Positions 27,984 to 37,316 of a stretch of 64,000 bases of DNA are shown here, piece after piece. Under the pieces are notes generated by a model. That model was not told where the DNA came from. It was given only the letters and a program-made list of their open reading frames with translations, and ran no database searches. The stretch comes from an uncultured Erythrobacter sp. (GTDB lineage: Bacteria; Pseudomonadota; Alphaproteobacteria; Sphingomonadales; Sphingomonadaceae): positions 1,089,501 through 1,153,500 of the forward strand of contig NZ_CANMPJ010000001.1 of NCBI RefSeq assembly GCF_947499705.1, written 5' to 3'. The number at the start of each line of letters is the position of its first letter. Positions within the stretch are counted from its first letter, which is position 1. The translations under genes and the position numbers were made by a program.

Positions 27984-28520
27984 TCAAGCAGCGCTTTCCA
28001 TTGCAGCGGCGGTTTGTTCCGCGCGGGCTGCCAGTGCCTCGAGCTTTTTGGCCAATACCTCTTCCTGTTTCTCGTCACCGAACAGGTCGTGCTGATGGCG
28101 AGCGGCCTCGCGCATTTCGGCCAGTTCTGCCTTGAGCGCAGTCGCTTCTTCGCGGGCGCGCTCTTCGGCCTTGCGCAAAGTATCGATCTGAGCCTGCAAT
28201 TCGGAGCCTTTATCACCGAACTTGGCCTGCGCGTTCTCCGTTGCGTCTGCCGCCCGTTTGTTCGCCTCGGTTGCGGTCTTCTGAGCCTCTTCGACGGCCT
28301 TCTCTGCGCCAGCAGCGGTCCTACGCGCTTCGTCTAGCTCGTCGGCCATAAACAAGGCGGCGAAGACGAGGTTGTGCGTTTCCTGCACCGCGCGCGAATT
28401 GCCAAGCTGCGCATATTTCTCGTCGATCAGCTTGCCCAGCGCCGCGATCTTCTCTTCTTCGCCTTCGCCGCAAACGATGGTGTAGGGCTTTGGCCCGACT
28501 TTGATGGTGACTTCGCTCAT
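27984..28520 (-). CDS. zapA: cell division protein ZapA
   Basis: 178 residues. The first 75 residues are the ZapA domain ('VTIKVGPKPYTIVCGEGEEE', 'NLVFAALFMADEL'), which binds FtsZ filaments and bundles them at midcell. The remainder is a long charged coiled coil, longer than the roughly 110-residue E. coli protein. The upstream neighbour is a small coiled-coil gene 11 bp away, probably in the same operon. The RNA gene and folate gene follow on the same strand. Confidence 0.93.
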   Translation of the reverse strand: MSEVTIKVGPKPYTIVCGEGEEEKIAALGKLIDEKYAQLGNSRAVQETHNLVFAALFMADELDEARRTAAGAEKAVEEAQKTATEANKRAADATENAQAKFGDKGSELQAQIDTLRKAEERAREEATALKAELAEMREAARHQHDLFGDEKQEEVLAKKLEALAARAEQTAAAMESAA

Positions 28521-28531
28521 CGCGGTCGCTC

Positions 28532-28744
28532 TTATCCTTCGAGTTCTTCGATCAAGGCGTCGAGTTCGCCAAGCGTGTCAGCCACTTCCTCGCGCAGTTT
28601 CTCGTGACTGTTCACCAGCGCCATAACCCGCGCAGAGGCTGCCGGGTCGGCAGGTTTGTTCGCCTGCTTAGTGCTCGCGTCGGCAATCCGCGCCATGGCG
28701 CTGTCCAGCCTAGCGACGGCTTGTTCAATTCGGCTCCCGTCCAT
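28532..28744 (-). CDS. small coiled-coil protein upstream of zapA
   Basis: 70 residues from ATG 28744 ('MDGSRIEQAVARLDSAMARI'); longer in-frame starts run into untranslated upstream sequence. It is almost all helical with heptad spacing and ends 'ELDALIEELEG'. I do not recognise a named family. It lies 11 bp before zapA and is probably co-translated, which suggests a link to division, but this is inference from position only. Confidence 0.7.
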   Translation of the reverse strand: MDGSRIEQAVARLDSAMARIADASTKQANKPADPAASARVMALVNSHEKLREEVADTLGELDALIEELEG

Positions 28745-28974
28745 GCAAGACGATTTACCAAGATAGACGTGCGTGCGCAAAGCCTTGGTGCGGCCTGTTG
28801 ATAAGTGCTCTCGACCAACCGAAGCGCCGAGTTTCGGGGAGCGCGGCCCAGCGCAGCTTGACCTCACTTGGTCGCTCGGCAATGGCATGCCGCACGGATC
28901 GAATCGCCCGTGCGTGAGGGATTGCGGCGGGCCTTGCACAGCAACATGCTGTCAGCAGGAGCTAGCCTTCGCCC

Positions 28975-30954
28975 ATGACGACTGACGCCGCCCGCCTGCA
29001 ACCAATGGCCAACGCCATTCGCGCACTATCGATGGACGCGGTGCAAGCCGCCAATTCGGGCCATCCCGGCATGCCAATGGGCATGGCCGATGTGGCCACC
29101 GTGCTGTTCAACAATCATCTCAAATTCGACCCAGCGCGCCCGGATTGGGCAGATCGCGACAGGTTCGTGCTGAGCGCCGGGCATGGCTCGATGCTGATCT
29201 ACAGCCTGCTGCACCTCACTGGTTATGCGCGCCCGACAATGGATGACATCCGCAACTTTCGGCAGATCGGCAGCCCCTGCGCCGGCCACCCGGAGAACTT
29301 CCTTCTTGAAGGCGTGGAATGCACCACCGGACCTTTGGGTCAGGGTCTTGCGATGGGCGTTGGCATGGCGATGGCCGAGCGGCATCTCAACGCGACGTTT
29401 GGCGACGATCTGGTTGATCACCGAACCTGGGTGATCGCGGGTGACGGGTGTTTGATGGAGGGCATCAACCACGAAGCAATCGGACTCGCAGGACATCTCA
29501 AGCTCGGCCGGATGATCGTGCTGTGGGACGATAACAACATCACGATCGATGGGTCGGCTGACCTGTCCACCAGCGAAGACGTAAAGGCTCGCTATGAAGC
29601 GACCGGCTGGCACGTTGTCAGCTGTGACGGGCACGATTTCGATGATATCGAGCGGGCGATTGAAGAAGCGAAGGCCGATGGCCGTCCGTCCCTGATCGCG
29701 TGCAAAACTGTGATCGGGAAGGGGGCTCCAACCAAACAGGGCACCAGCGCAACGCATGGCGCTCCTCTCGGAGTCGACGAGATTGCCGGTGCACGCGAAG
29801 CTTTGGGTTGGACCGCTGAACCGTTCGAAGTACCTGCAGAAATCCTCGCTAATTGGCGCGCAACCGGTGAGCGCGGAAGCGATGCCCATGGCGAATGGGC
29901 GGGCCGCATGGCCAATTCTCCGCACAAGGCCGAACTTGACCGCCGGATGGCAGGCGATTTGCCCGATCTGGGCGCGCTCGATGAACATATCGCGGGCCTA
30001 GTCGCCGATCCTCAGGGAGTGGCGAGCCGTAAGGCAAGCGAGATGGCGCTCGCCGCGATCAATCCAGCGGTCCCTGAAACCATCGGTGGCAGTGCCGATC
30101 TTACCGGTTCGAACAACACCAAAGCTGGTGGGATCGAGGCTTTCACAGCAGACGACTATGCCGGACGCTATGTCTACTACGGCATTCGCGAATTCGGCAT
30201 GGCCGCCGCCATGAATGGAATGGCGCTGCATGGCGGTGTGATCCCGTACGGCGGGACCTTCCTCGTATTTACCGACTACGCGCGCGGTGCGATCCGTCTT
30301 TCAGCCTTGCAGCAGACACGTGCTATCTACGTGATGACGCATGACAGTATCGGGCTCGGCGAGGACGGGCCGACCCACCAACCGATCGAGCACCTTGCTT
30401 CGCTTCGCGCGATGCCGAACCTGTTGGTCATGCGCCCAGCAGACGCGGTTGAAACTGCCGAGTGCTGGAAGGTCGCGCTGGAGCAAAAAGATCGCCCAAC
30501 AATCCTCGCACTTTCGCGCCAGGGCCTGCCACAAGTGCGGCTCGATGCGGCGAGTGAGAACATGTCTGCTCGCGGCGCCTACCGGGTCAAAAGCGCCGGA
30601 TCAGATCGCAAGGTTGTGATCCTCGTCACCGGATCGGAGATGAGCATAGCTATTCAGTCCGCTGAAGCACTTGAAGCCGAGGGTGTTGGTGTTGATGTCG
30701 TATCCATGCCGTGTACCGAACTCTTCGACGAACAAGACGACGCATATCGCGCGGACATTTTGCCGAGCGACGCGCTGATCGTTTCAATCGAAGCGGCAAG
30801 CACATTCGGCTGGCAGCGTTATACCGGCACTGATGGTCTCAATATCGGGATCGATACATTCGGCGGGTCCGCCCCGGCGAAAGACCTGTTCCCCCATTTC
30901 GGTTTCTCTGCGGAGGCAATCGTCCCGCAAATTCAGAACAAATTGAACAACTAA
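28975..30954 (+). CDS. tkt: transketolase
   Basis: 659 residues, the normal length. The thiamine-diphosphate enzyme moves two-carbon units between sugar phosphates in the pentose phosphate pathway. Visible signatures are '[20 protein letters not shown]' near the start, '[13 protein letters not shown]' in the TPP motif, '[20 protein letters not shown]' and '[11 protein letters not shown]'. It heads a same-strand run tkt-gap-pgk, with the gap gene 15 bp downstream, so sugar-phosphate genes are probably expressed together. Confidence 0.97.
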   Translation: MTTDAARLQPMANAIRALSMDAVQAANSGHPGMPMGMADVATVLFNNHLKFDPARPDWADRDRFVLSAGHGSMLIYSLLHLTGYARPTMDDIRNFRQIGSPCAGHPENFLLEGVECTTGPLGQGLAMGVGMAMAERHLNATFGDDLVDHRTWVIAGDGCLMEGINHEAIGLAGHLKLGRMIVLWDDNNITIDGSADLSTSEDVKARYEATGWHVVSCDGHDFDDIERAIEEAKADGRPSLIACKTVIGKGAPTKQGTSATHGAPLGVDEIAGAREALGWTAEPFEVPAEILANWRATGERGSDAHGEWAGRMANSPHKAELDRRMAGDLPDLGALDEHIAGLVADPQGVASRKASEMALAAINPAVPETIGGSADLTGSNNTKAGGIEAFTADDYAGRYVYYGIREFGMAAAMNGMALHGGVIPYGGTFLVFTDYARGAIRLSALQQTRAIYVMTHDSIGLGEDGPTHQPIEHLASLRAMPNLLVMRPADAVETAECWKVALEQKDRPTILALSRQGLPQVRLDAASENMSARGAYRVKSAGSDRKVVILVTGSEMSIAIQSAEALEAEGVGVDVVSMPCTELFDEQDDAYRADILPSDALIVSIEAASTFGWQRYTGTDGLNIGIDTFGGSAPAKDLFPHFGFSAEAIVPQIQNKLNN

Positions 30955-30969
30955 GCAGGAGTTATTCTT

Positions 30970-31977
30970 ATGGCCACCAAGGTTGCCATCAACGGTTTCG
31001 GCCGTATCGGACGGCTTGTCGCTCGCGCTATCCTTGAGCGCAGCGATCACGATCTGGAACTGGTATCGATCAACGATCTGGCCGACACCAAGTCGAACGC
31101 GCTGCTGTTCCAGTACGATTCAACCCATGGCCGTTTCCCCGGCACGGTCGAAGTGGCCGACGGTGCGATTGTTGTGAATGGCAAGTCGATTGCGGTCACC
31201 AGCGAGCGCGATCCCGGCAACCTGCCGCACGCCGCGCAGGGCGTCGATATTGTCCTTGAATGCACCGGCTTCTTCCAGAGCCACGAGGCTGCTGAGCCGC
31301 ACCTCAAGGCTGGCGCGAAGCGGGTGCTGATCTCTGCCCCTGCCAAGAATGTCTCCGCGACCGTCGTTTACGGCGTGAACCACGACGTCCTGACCGCTGA
31401 TGACGTGATCGTCTCTAATGCAAGCTGCACCACCAACTGCCTGTCGCCAGTCGCGAAGGTGCTGAACGACACAGTGGGGATCGAGCGCGGTTTCATGACC
31501 ACGATCCATTCCTACACCAACGATCAGCGCATGCTCGACCAGATGCATGGCGACATGCGCCGTGCGCGCGGCGGTGCACAGAACATGATCCCGACCACGA
31601 CTGGTGCAGCCCGTGCGGTTGGCCTGGTGCTACCTGAGCTGGCAGGCAAGCTCGACGGTTCATCGGTCCGCGTGCCGACGCCGAATGTGTCGCTGGTGGA
31701 TCTGGTGTTCACGCCGGGCCGTGATACGTCCGCTGAAGAGCTGAACGCCGCGCTGAAAGCCGCTGCCGATGGCGCGATGAAGGGTGTGCTTGACTACACC
31801 GATCAGCCGCTGGTTTCTTCGGACTTCAACCACCATCCAGCAAGCTCGACCGTCGACAGTCTCGAAACCTCGGTGATGGAAGGCAAGCTGGCGCGCGTCG
31901 TCAGCTGGTATGACAATGAATGGGGCTTCTCCAACCGGATGATCGACACCGCCGGAGTGATGGCGAAGTTTTTGTAA
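30970..31977 (+). CDS. gap: glyceraldehyde-3-phosphate dehydrogenase, type I
   Basis: 335 residues. It oxidises glyceraldehyde-3-phosphate to 1,3-bisphosphoglycerate with NAD(P). The Rossmann start '[17 protein letters not shown]' and catalytic Cys153 in '[14 protein letters not shown]' are clear, as is the C-terminal '[13 protein letters not shown]'. It lies between tkt and pgk. An inverted-repeat element fills the 136-bp gap to pgk. Confidence 0.98.
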   Translation: MATKVAINGFGRIGRLVARAILERSDHDLELVSINDLADTKSNALLFQYDSTHGRFPGTVEVADGAIVVNGKSIAVTSERDPGNLPHAAQGVDIVLECTGFFQSHEAAEPHLKAGAKRVLISAPAKNVSATVVYGVNHDVLTADDVIVSNASCTTNCLSPVAKVLNDTVGIERGFMTTIHSYTNDQRMLDQMHGDMRRARGGAQNMIPTTTGAARAVGLVLPELAGKLDGSSVRVPTPNVSLVDLVFTPGRDTSAEELNAALKAAADGAMKGVLDYTDQPLVSSDFNHHPASSTVDSLETSVMEGKLARVVSWYDNEWGFSNRMIDTAGVMAKFL

Positions 31978-31983
31978 TTGTGT

Positions 31984-32100
31984 CTCCCCTCCCGCTTGCG
32001 GGAGGGGGTGGGGGTGGGCATGGACCCGGATGGGCCCACCCCGCTGCGACTAGCGAGCAAGCTCGCAAGTCTCACTGCCCCTCCCGCCAACGGGAGGGGA
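31984..32100. repeat. palindromic intergenic repeat between gap and pgk
   Basis: CCCCTCCCG arms at both ends (left 31986-32008 'cccctcccgcttgcgggagg', right about 32079-32100) each form a local hairpin and also pair with each other. The type 'CTCCCCTCCCGCTTGCGGG' is common between genes in sphingomonads. It may attenuate or stabilise the gap-pgk transcript. Confidence 0.7.
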
Positions 32101-32113
32101 ACTGGAGAGCAGA

Positions 32114-33313
32114 ATGACCAAATTCAAAACGCTCGATGATCTAGGTGACGTGACCGGCAAGGTCGCGCTTGTCCGGGTCGATCTGAACCTGCCGATGAAG
32201 GATGGATCAGCAACCGATGTGACGCGGGTTGAGGCGGTCAAGCCAACCATCCTCGAACTGTCGGAGAAGGGCGCGAAAGTGCTGATGCTTGCGCATTTCG
32301 GGCGTCCGGGCGGTAAGCGTTCCTCGGTACTTTCGACCAGCATGGTTGTGGGCGACGTCGAAGGTGTTCTCGGCAAGGAGCTGATGTTCGTGCCGGAAAT
32401 CGCCGGACCCGTGGTGGAGCAATCCATCGGCATCCTGCGGAACGGCGATATCGGCCTGCTCGACAACACCCGCTTTTGGCCGGGTGAGGAAGCCAACGAT
32501 CCGAACCTTGCGCAGGCTATCGCGGCGCATGGCGATTTCTTCGTCAACGACGCGTTCAGTGCCGCGCACCGTGCCCATGCAACGACCGAAGGCTTGGCGC
32601 ATCACCTACCAGCCTATGCAGGCCGGGCGATGGAAGCGGAATTGAAGGCGCTGGATGCTGCGCTTGGTACACCCGAACCGCCGGTCGCGGCTGTGGTCGG
32701 CGGGGCAAAGGTTTCTACAAAGCTTGCGGTGCTCGAAAACCTCGTCGGCAAGGTCCAGCACCTGATCATCGGCGGCGGTATGGCCAACACCTTCCTCGCC
32801 GCGCGCGGTGTGAATGTTGGAAAGTCATTGTGCGAACATGACCTGACCGACATTGCATCGAAGATCATGGACGAAGCCGATCATGCCGGATGCACCGTGC
32901 ACCTGCCGTATGACGTTGTCGTCGCGAAGGAATTTGCCGCCAACCCGGCATCCCTGCGCACCTGTAATGTCCACGAAGTCACCGAAGACGAGATGATCCT
33001 CGATATCGGTCCGCAGGCCACAGAAGCGCTTGCCGATGTGCTCAAGACCTGCCGGACTTTGGTCTGGAACGGACCGCTCGGTGCCTTCGAAACCGAGCCA
33101 TTCGATACCGCGACCATGGCGCTCGCCCGCCATGTCGCGGCTTTGACGCAAGAAGGCTCGCTCATATCGGTTGCTGGCGGTGGCGATACGGTTGCCGCGC
33201 TCGCTCAGGCTGGCGTGACCGAAGACGTCACATACATTTCAACCGCTGGCGGCGCCTTCCTCGAATGGATGGAAGGCAAGCAACTGCCCGGCGTCGCAGC
33301 ACTTTCAAGCTGA
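32114..33313 (+). CDS. pgk: phosphoglycerate kinase
   Basis: 399 residues, standard length. It makes ATP from 1,3-bisphosphoglycerate. The signatures '[16 protein letters not shown]', '[15 protein letters not shown]', '[18 protein letters not shown]' and '[12 protein letters not shown]' are present. The next gene starts 2 bp after its stop, so it is co-transcribed with the accessory genes that follow. Confidence 0.98.
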   Translation: MTKFKTLDDLGDVTGKVALVRVDLNLPMKDGSATDVTRVEAVKPTILELSEKGAKVLMLAHFGRPGGKRSSVLSTSMVVGDVEGVLGKELMFVPEIAGPVVEQSIGILRNGDIGLLDNTRFWPGEEANDPNLAQAIAAHGDFFVNDAFSAAHRAHATTEGLAHHLPAYAGRAMEAELKALDAALGTPEPPVAAVVGGAKVSTKLAVLENLVGKVQHLIIGGGMANTFLAARGVNVGKSLCEHDLTDIASKIMDEADHAGCTVHLPYDVVVAKEFAANPASLRTCNVHEVTEDEMILDIGPQATEALADVLKTCRTLVWNGPLGAFETEPFDTATMALARHVAALTQEGSLISVAGGGDTVAALAQAGVTEDVTYISTAGGAFLEWMEGKQLPGVAALSS

Positions 33314-33315
33314 CG

Positions 33316-33744
33316 ATGAGCGATATTTCCGCTGAGATCGAAACGCTCGAACACCGCTTCATGCGGGCATGGATGCGCGCGGACAGAGGCGAAATGCGCA
33401 AGCTGATGCTGCGCGACTTCATGATGATTGTCGGCGCGGAAAGACCGCAACTACTCGACCGTCCGAGCTTTCTGGACGCTTCCGACCGGAATTTTGCCTG
33501 CACAGGCTACCGGTTGCGCGAGGTTGTCGCGCGTCGGCACGGCAAGTGTGCATGGTTCACCGCCGGGATCGACCTTGAAATGAAGCTGGGCGGACGTGAA
33601 TGGAAAGGCCAGTTCTGGCTCACCGATCTGTGGCGCAAGGCCGCATTCAAACGCACTTGGAAACTGGCCGAACGCAGTCTTTCTCGCTGTGAGCCGGATG
33701 AGGAATATTCGCACGCGATCCACCGGTTGCAGCTATGGACCTGA
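33316..33744 (+). CDS. NTF2/SnoaL-like small protein
   Basis: 142 residues from ATG 33316, 2 bp after the pgk stop; an in-frame ATG at 33265 lies inside pgk. The pattern 'IETLEHRFMRAWMRADRGEM' then 'LMLRDFMMIVG' and a later beta-rich half resembles DUF4440/NTF2-like proteins, which bind small ligands or act as enzymes. The match is by pattern only and the function is unknown. It overlaps the next gene by 10 bp. Confidence 0.7.
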   Translation: MSDISAEIETLEHRFMRAWMRADRGEMRKLMLRDFMMIVGAERPQLLDRPSFLDASDRNFACTGYRLREVVARRHGKCAWFTAGIDLEMKLGGREWKGQFWLTDLWRKAAFKRTWKLAERSLSRCEPDEEYSHAIHRLQLWT

Positions 33745-34838
33745 TCCGGGGATTTCTAGCGTTTGCAAGCCTTATGCTGGCCGCGCCTCTGGCCGCCGAA
33801 GAACGAGATTTCGAGAGCTTTGCCGAGTTCCTTGAGCAGTTCCGCAAAGACAGCGGCACACCTGCGCTGAGCGCTGTCATCGTCAAGGACGGCGACATCT
33901 TGTGGGAGGGATATTTCGGCACTTACGATGACGAAGGCGACCTGCCGACGCAGGCCGAGACAACCTACAAGATCGCGTCAGTGACCAAGCCGATTGCCTC
34001 GACTGCGATCCTGGCCGAGATGGCAGCAGAAGACCTGCCGCTCGATACGCCGATGAGCGCAGATGGCGGGTGGAAAGAGCTTTGCGAGTATTTCATCACA
34101 ACGCCAATCCCCTTCATGTCGGGGGGTGAAGACAAACATGGCAATTCAATCGCACCGATGGATTGTGAGCGCCCAACGACGGTGATCGACATGCTCCGCA
34201 TGCGCGCCAACGGCGCCGATTTTGTCTATAATCCGATCGCCTTTGCGAGGATCGACCGCGCGATCACCGGCGCCGGTGGGCGTGATCTTCGCACCATTGT
34301 CCGCGAGCGGGTGGCGACCCCCTCAGGCATGCAAGACACCGCTCTGGGCTGGCGCGATCCCGACGGTGGAGCGGCCTTGCGCTATCTCGCAGAACCGTTC
34401 CATGTGATCGACGGGCGCGCCGTCAAACAGCCTCTGCCGGACGATGATTTTCGTGCCGCTGCCGGGATTATCGCGAGTCCGCGCTCTATTGCCGCTTTCG
34501 ATATCGCATTCGACACCGGTGGGCTGCTGTTTGGACCCGATGAACCCGAGGTTGGACCCGGTGGAATCCTCGACAAGTTCATAGCCGATCCGATCGGTCC
34601 GCTGGGTGACTATCGTTTTGGCTGGTTCCTTGAAGACTGGGAAGGCCAGCGGTTGATGTGGCATTCAGGCTGGAACGAGAAACAGTACTCCGCCCTGTAT
34701 CTCAAAGTACCGGCCAAACGCCTCACCCTGATCGTGATGGCCAACACCGAAGCGGTTTGGTGGGGCAACTCGGTGGTGAAAGCAGAAGTCGTCGAAAGTC
34801 CCATTGCGCGGCGTTTCCTGGAGAGTTTTGCGCAATGA
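33735..34838 (+). CDS. serine hydrolase of the beta-lactamase (class C/EstB) family, exported
   Basis: 367 residues with a signal peptide ('LIRGFLAFASLMLAAPLAA'). The catalytic S-x-x-K is 'SVTK' near residue 78, and the second motif is a Tyr-Asn-Pro ('YNPIAFARI'). The C-terminal 'LMWHSGWNEKQYSALYLKVP' replaces the usual KTG motif with HSG, which is common in esterase-like members. It is probably a periplasmic esterase or peptidase rather than a resistance enzyme. It overlaps genes on both sides (10 bp and 4 bp). Confidence 0.88.
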   Translation: MDLIRGFLAFASLMLAAPLAAEERDFESFAEFLEQFRKDSGTPALSAVIVKDGDILWEGYFGTYDDEGDLPTQAETTYKIASVTKPIASTAILAEMAAEDLPLDTPMSADGGWKELCEYFITTPIPFMSGGEDKHGNSIAPMDCERPTTVIDMLRMRANGADFVYNPIAFARIDRAITGAGGRDLRTIVRERVATPSGMQDTALGWRDPDGGAALRYLAEPFHVIDGRAVKQPLPDDDFRAAAGIIASPRSIAAFDIAFDTGGLLFGPDEPEVGPGGILDKFIADPIGPLGDYRFGWFLEDWEGQRLMWHSGWNEKQYSALYLKVPAKRLTLIVMANTEAVWWGNSVVKAEVVESPIARRFLESFAQ

Positions 34839-35287
34839 GCGAGACAGAATACGGATATGGCAGCGCGGTCCGCTGTGACGAGGGCGAGTTTGCCGGCTGG
34901 TATCACTGGAACCACGATCCATACGAAACCCGATCAGGTCCGTTCTTCATGCTGCGCCAAGACGATGGCAGTTACCTCTCCGCTTTCCGTGCCGAAGCGC
35001 GGCACATGAATGGCGCGGGGTTTATGCATGGTGGCTGCCTGTTGACCTTCGCCGATTTCGCCCTGTTCGGGATCGCCACCGATGAACTGAACGGCGACAA
35101 CGCTGTGACCATGAACCTTTCCGGAGATTTCCTCGGCGCAGTGCAGCAAGGCGCTTTGGTCGAGGCGCGCGGTGAGGTCACACGTGGCGGCGGCAAGACG
35201 ATCTTCGTGCGCGGCCTGATCACCGGGGATGGTGAGCCCGCGCTGAGCTTCACCGGGATCATCCGGCGGTTCAGGAAACGCGACTGA
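34835..35287 (+). CDS. PaaI-type acyl-CoA thioesterase (hotdog fold)
   Basis: 150 residues from ATG 34835, overlapping the upstream stop (ATGA). It has the hotdog motif 'GFMHGGCLLTFADFALFG', with the catalytic-type Asp, and 'LVEARGEVTRGGGKTIFVRG' in the beta sheet. It hydrolyses acyl-CoA esters, substrate unknown. It is the last gene of the tkt-gap-pgk run; why a thioesterase belongs to that run is unclear. Confidence 0.88.
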   Translation: MSETEYGYGSAVRCDEGEFAGWYHWNHDPYETRSGPFFMLRQDDGSYLSAFRAEARHMNGAGFMHGGCLLTFADFALFGIATDELNGDNAVTMNLSGDFLGAVQQGALVEARGEVTRGGGKTIFVRGLITGDGEPALSFTGIIRRFRKRD

Positions 35288-35323
35288 GCCAAAAACCGCT
35301 TTACATCTCAGAAACGCGCGCTT

Positions 35324-35350
35324 AACCGCGCCGACCTTCGCTGCGCGGTT
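35324..35350 (+). terminator. hairpin after the glycolytic operon
   Basis: AACCGCGC (35324-35331) and GCGCGGTT (35343-35350) are perfect arms, 37 bp after the thioesterase stop. No T-run follows, so it may be a weak terminator or the first stem of the structured region downstream. Confidence 0.4.
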
Positions 35351-35418
35351 TGAACGCCGCAGGTCACGAGTGGCTCTGCCATATCGGGTTCCCAGGTGAA
35401 GGCTGCCCTGAAAAGGCA

Positions 35419-35494
35419 CTTGGTTTAGGACCAAGCGGCGACTCCAAATCGTCCACCACGGTAATGGCGTAAGCCTTGCTGGTTCGAGTCCAGC
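35419..35494 (+). ncRNA. degenerate tRNA-like element upstream of slipin
   Basis: Three tRNA-like arms in a row but no complete cloverleaf: CTTGG/CCAAG with a 7-nt loop containing TAG (35419-35435); GGCGA/TCGTC with loop CTCCAAA, identical to a tRNA-Trp anticodon loop (35437-35453); and a perfect T-arm, GCTGG/CCAGC with loop TTCGAGT (35478-35494). A small GGC-GTAA-GCC hairpin like a long variable arm precedes the T-arm. The matching 5' acceptor strand is not found. It could be a tRNA mimic or a decayed tRNA. Confidence 0.5.
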
Positions 35495-35495
35495 G

Positions 35496-35567
35496 CTTTG
35501 GATAGCTCATCGGTAGAGCAGTAGACTGTTAATCTACTGGTAGCGGGTTCGAATCCCGCTCCAAAAC
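35496..35567 (+). tRNA. tRNA-Asn-like gene (GTT), atypical acceptor
   Basis: A near-complete cloverleaf: acceptor CTTTGGA/TCCAAAA with the first pair (C-A) mismatched, TA at positions 8-9, D-arm GCTC/GAGC, anticodon stem GTAGA/TCTAC with loop CTGTTAA (anticodon GTT), and T-arm GCGGG/CCCGC with loop TTCGAAT. CCA is not encoded. The sequence is unlike the usual alphaproteobacterial tRNA-Asn and closer to phage or RNA-repair-associated tRNA-like genes. It is separated from the preceding T-arm by a single base. Confidence 0.65.
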
Positions 35568-35988
35568 AGCCCTTACACGGCTTCTCAAAACGGGAAGGTC
35601 GGGCGGGCAAATCCAGCCGCGGAGTGCGGCGAGCCAACCTCTTCTGGGCGAGGCGAGCCAAACTCCAAGGCACCGGTATCGGGCCTTCGCGCCTTTGGGG
35701 ATACCGGCAGACATGGCACCCAATGACGCGGTGTCCACCGGGGGGAGGCGCAAGCTTTCCGGACGCGGGTACAGCGAGACTTGGGGCCTGATCTGCCTGA
35801 ACCAGAGGCCCGGCGCGGTAACGGGGAATTGCTTCCCGGCCGACCCACTTTCCACCTCTTCTCAAGAATGACGCTACGGCTTCCTACACGTTTTCTATCG
35901 AATTTAGTTGCGTTTGAAACGAATCGCGCCTACCCGCGCCGACCGCTTCGGGGATAGGCCCCGCAAGTGTGAGTACAGGAGACGCAAG
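35568..35988 (+). other. gene-free structured tract leading to slipin
   Basis: About 420 bp without a believable ORF. It contains several hairpins: CCGGTATC/GATACCGG (about 35672-35708), GGGCCT/AGGCCC (about 35784-35812) and GGGAA/TTCCC. It ends in an AGGAGA ribosome site for the slipin gene. It may be a long structured 5' leader or a further non-coding RNA transcribed with the tRNA-like elements. Confidence 0.5.
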
Positions 35989-37134
35989 ATGAAGTGGTTC
36001 ATCATTGCAGAAAACCAGCGCGGTCTCCTGGTCAAGGATGGCCGCCTCGTTCAGGTCTTGGGACCGGGACGCCACTTTTACTGGCTGTGGAACAGCCGCC
36101 GGATGCAAGTCGAGATCGACTTTGCACACGGCGCCTGCAATTCGCCGTTGGTAGATGGTATCGAGAAGCGCCATGCCGAACTCGCAGAGGCGAATTTCGA
36201 GATCGTCGCGCCCCAGCAGGGCGAGGTCGCGATCGTGCGGACCGATGGCCGGGCAACGCTGATCGTACGCGGCGGCGACGTCGCGCGGATATGGAAGGTG
36301 CTTGATGAGATCACCGTCGAAGTGATCGATGTCGAGGTCGAGCCTAAGCTGCCCAAGCGTTTGCTCAACGAAGTTGGCAACGCTTCGGTCGCGGGCCGTT
36401 TGGTTCCGAACCCGGTCGAAGTGGTCGCTGTCGGTGAAGCACAGACCGCTATCGTATTGTTCGATGGTGAACTGTTCGAAACCGCAGGCTCGGGCCGTCA
36501 TGGCTACTGGCAGGTTGGCCGCAAGGTCACCAGCAAGGCGCTGGACACCCGGCCGGTCCCGATGGAAGTGACTGCGCAGGAAATCCTGACGAAGGATCGT
36601 GTTTCCGTTCGGATCACGCTGACGTCGTTCCTGCAGGTCACCGACGTCGAAAAGGCCGCTTTGTCGACCCCGGATTACGAAGGGCACGTCTACAAGCTGG
36701 TCCAGTTCGCAGTCCGTGAGGCTGTTGCTGGCCGGACGCTGGACGACTTGCTCAACGACCGGGCCAAGGTCGATGGCGAAATCGTCGCACACGTTCGTAA
36801 GGAAGTGGGCGACATCGGGGTTCGGGTCACCGAACTCGGCATCAAGGACGTGATCCTTCCGGGTGAAATGCGTGAGCTGATCAACCGGGTGGTCGAAGCG
36901 GAAAAGGTGGCGCAAGCAAACCTGATCCGCCGGCGTGAAGAAACGGCTGCGACCCGCAGCCTGCTCAACACCGCGAAGCTGATGGCCGATAACCCGGTGC
37001 TGATGCGGTTGAAGGAGCTGGAAGCGCTCGAACGTGTGACCGAAAAGATTGGGAACATCGACGTTCGCACCGGTTCCGGGGAAGGGCTCGAAGTCCTGAC
37101 CAACCGCTTGGTGAAGATCGCAGACCGCGATTGA
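35989..37134 (+). CDS. slipin-family SPFH/band-7 protein
   Basis: 381 residues from ATG 35989 (ribosome site AGGAGA); an in-frame start at 35908 adds a non-conserved basic extension. The start 'MKWFIIAENQRGLLVKDGRL' followed by 'VLGPGRHFYW' and the later SPFH blocks ('DTRPVPMEVTAQEILTKDRV', 'LGIKDVILPGEMRELINRVV') place it in the slipin group. No clear N-terminal membrane helix is seen, unlike stomatins. Slipins of this kind, with an extra N-terminal repeat, occur in RtcB/RNA-repair gene clusters together with tRNA-like RNAs. Here the tRNA-like elements are present upstream but no rtcB is in the window. A terminator follows. Confidence 0.88.
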   Translation: MKWFIIAENQRGLLVKDGRLVQVLGPGRHFYWLWNSRRMQVEIDFAHGACNSPLVDGIEKRHAELAEANFEIVAPQQGEVAIVRTDGRATLIVRGGDVARIWKVLDEITVEVIDVEVEPKLPKRLLNEVGNASVAGRLVPNPVEVVAVGEAQTAIVLFDGELFETAGSGRHGYWQVGRKVTSKALDTRPVPMEVTAQEILTKDRVSVRITLTSFLQVTDVEKAALSTPDYEGHVYKLVQFAVREAVAGRTLDDLLNDRAKVDGEIVAHVRKEVGDIGVRVTELGIKDVILPGEMRELINRVVEAEKVAQANLIRRREETAATRSLLNTAKLMADNPVLMRLKELEALERVTEKIGNIDVRTGSGEGLEVLTNRLVKIADRD

Positions 37135-37158
37135 GCCGCTCGATCATCAAATCCAACC

Positions 37159-37194
37159 GGGGCGGGGCATCACATGATGCTCCGCCCCTTTTTG
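37159..37194 (+). terminator. Rho-independent terminator after slipin
   Basis: GGGGCGG-GGCATCA pairs with TGATGC-TCCGCCCC and is followed by TTTTTG. 25 bp after the slipin stop. Confidence 0.85.
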
Positions 37195-37316
37195 TTGGTA
37201 GCTCTGCGGCGGCGGTTGCGGGTAGTGCAAGTGCTGGCTAAGGCCCGCAGCCATCAGGAATGCATAGGTATGCATGCCTCTTATCCCAGACACATTGCAC
37301 AGCTAAGGGCACTTGC

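Noticed and set aside
33735..34838. Antibiotic-resistance beta-lactamase
   Set aside because: It has SxxK and YxN-like motifs but HSG in place of KTG and sits in a metabolic operon; an esterase or peptidase is more likely.
35425..35865. Long open frame on the minus strand over the tRNA-like region
   Set aside because: Its translation includes the kind of peptide produced by reading a tRNA gene backwards ('GAGFEPATSRLTVYCSTDEL'); there is no ribosome site and the tract is structured RNA.
35419..37134. Prophage or integrated island at the tRNA-like genes
   Set aside because: No integrase, phage gene or att-like direct repeat is visible, and the flanking genes are housekeeping.
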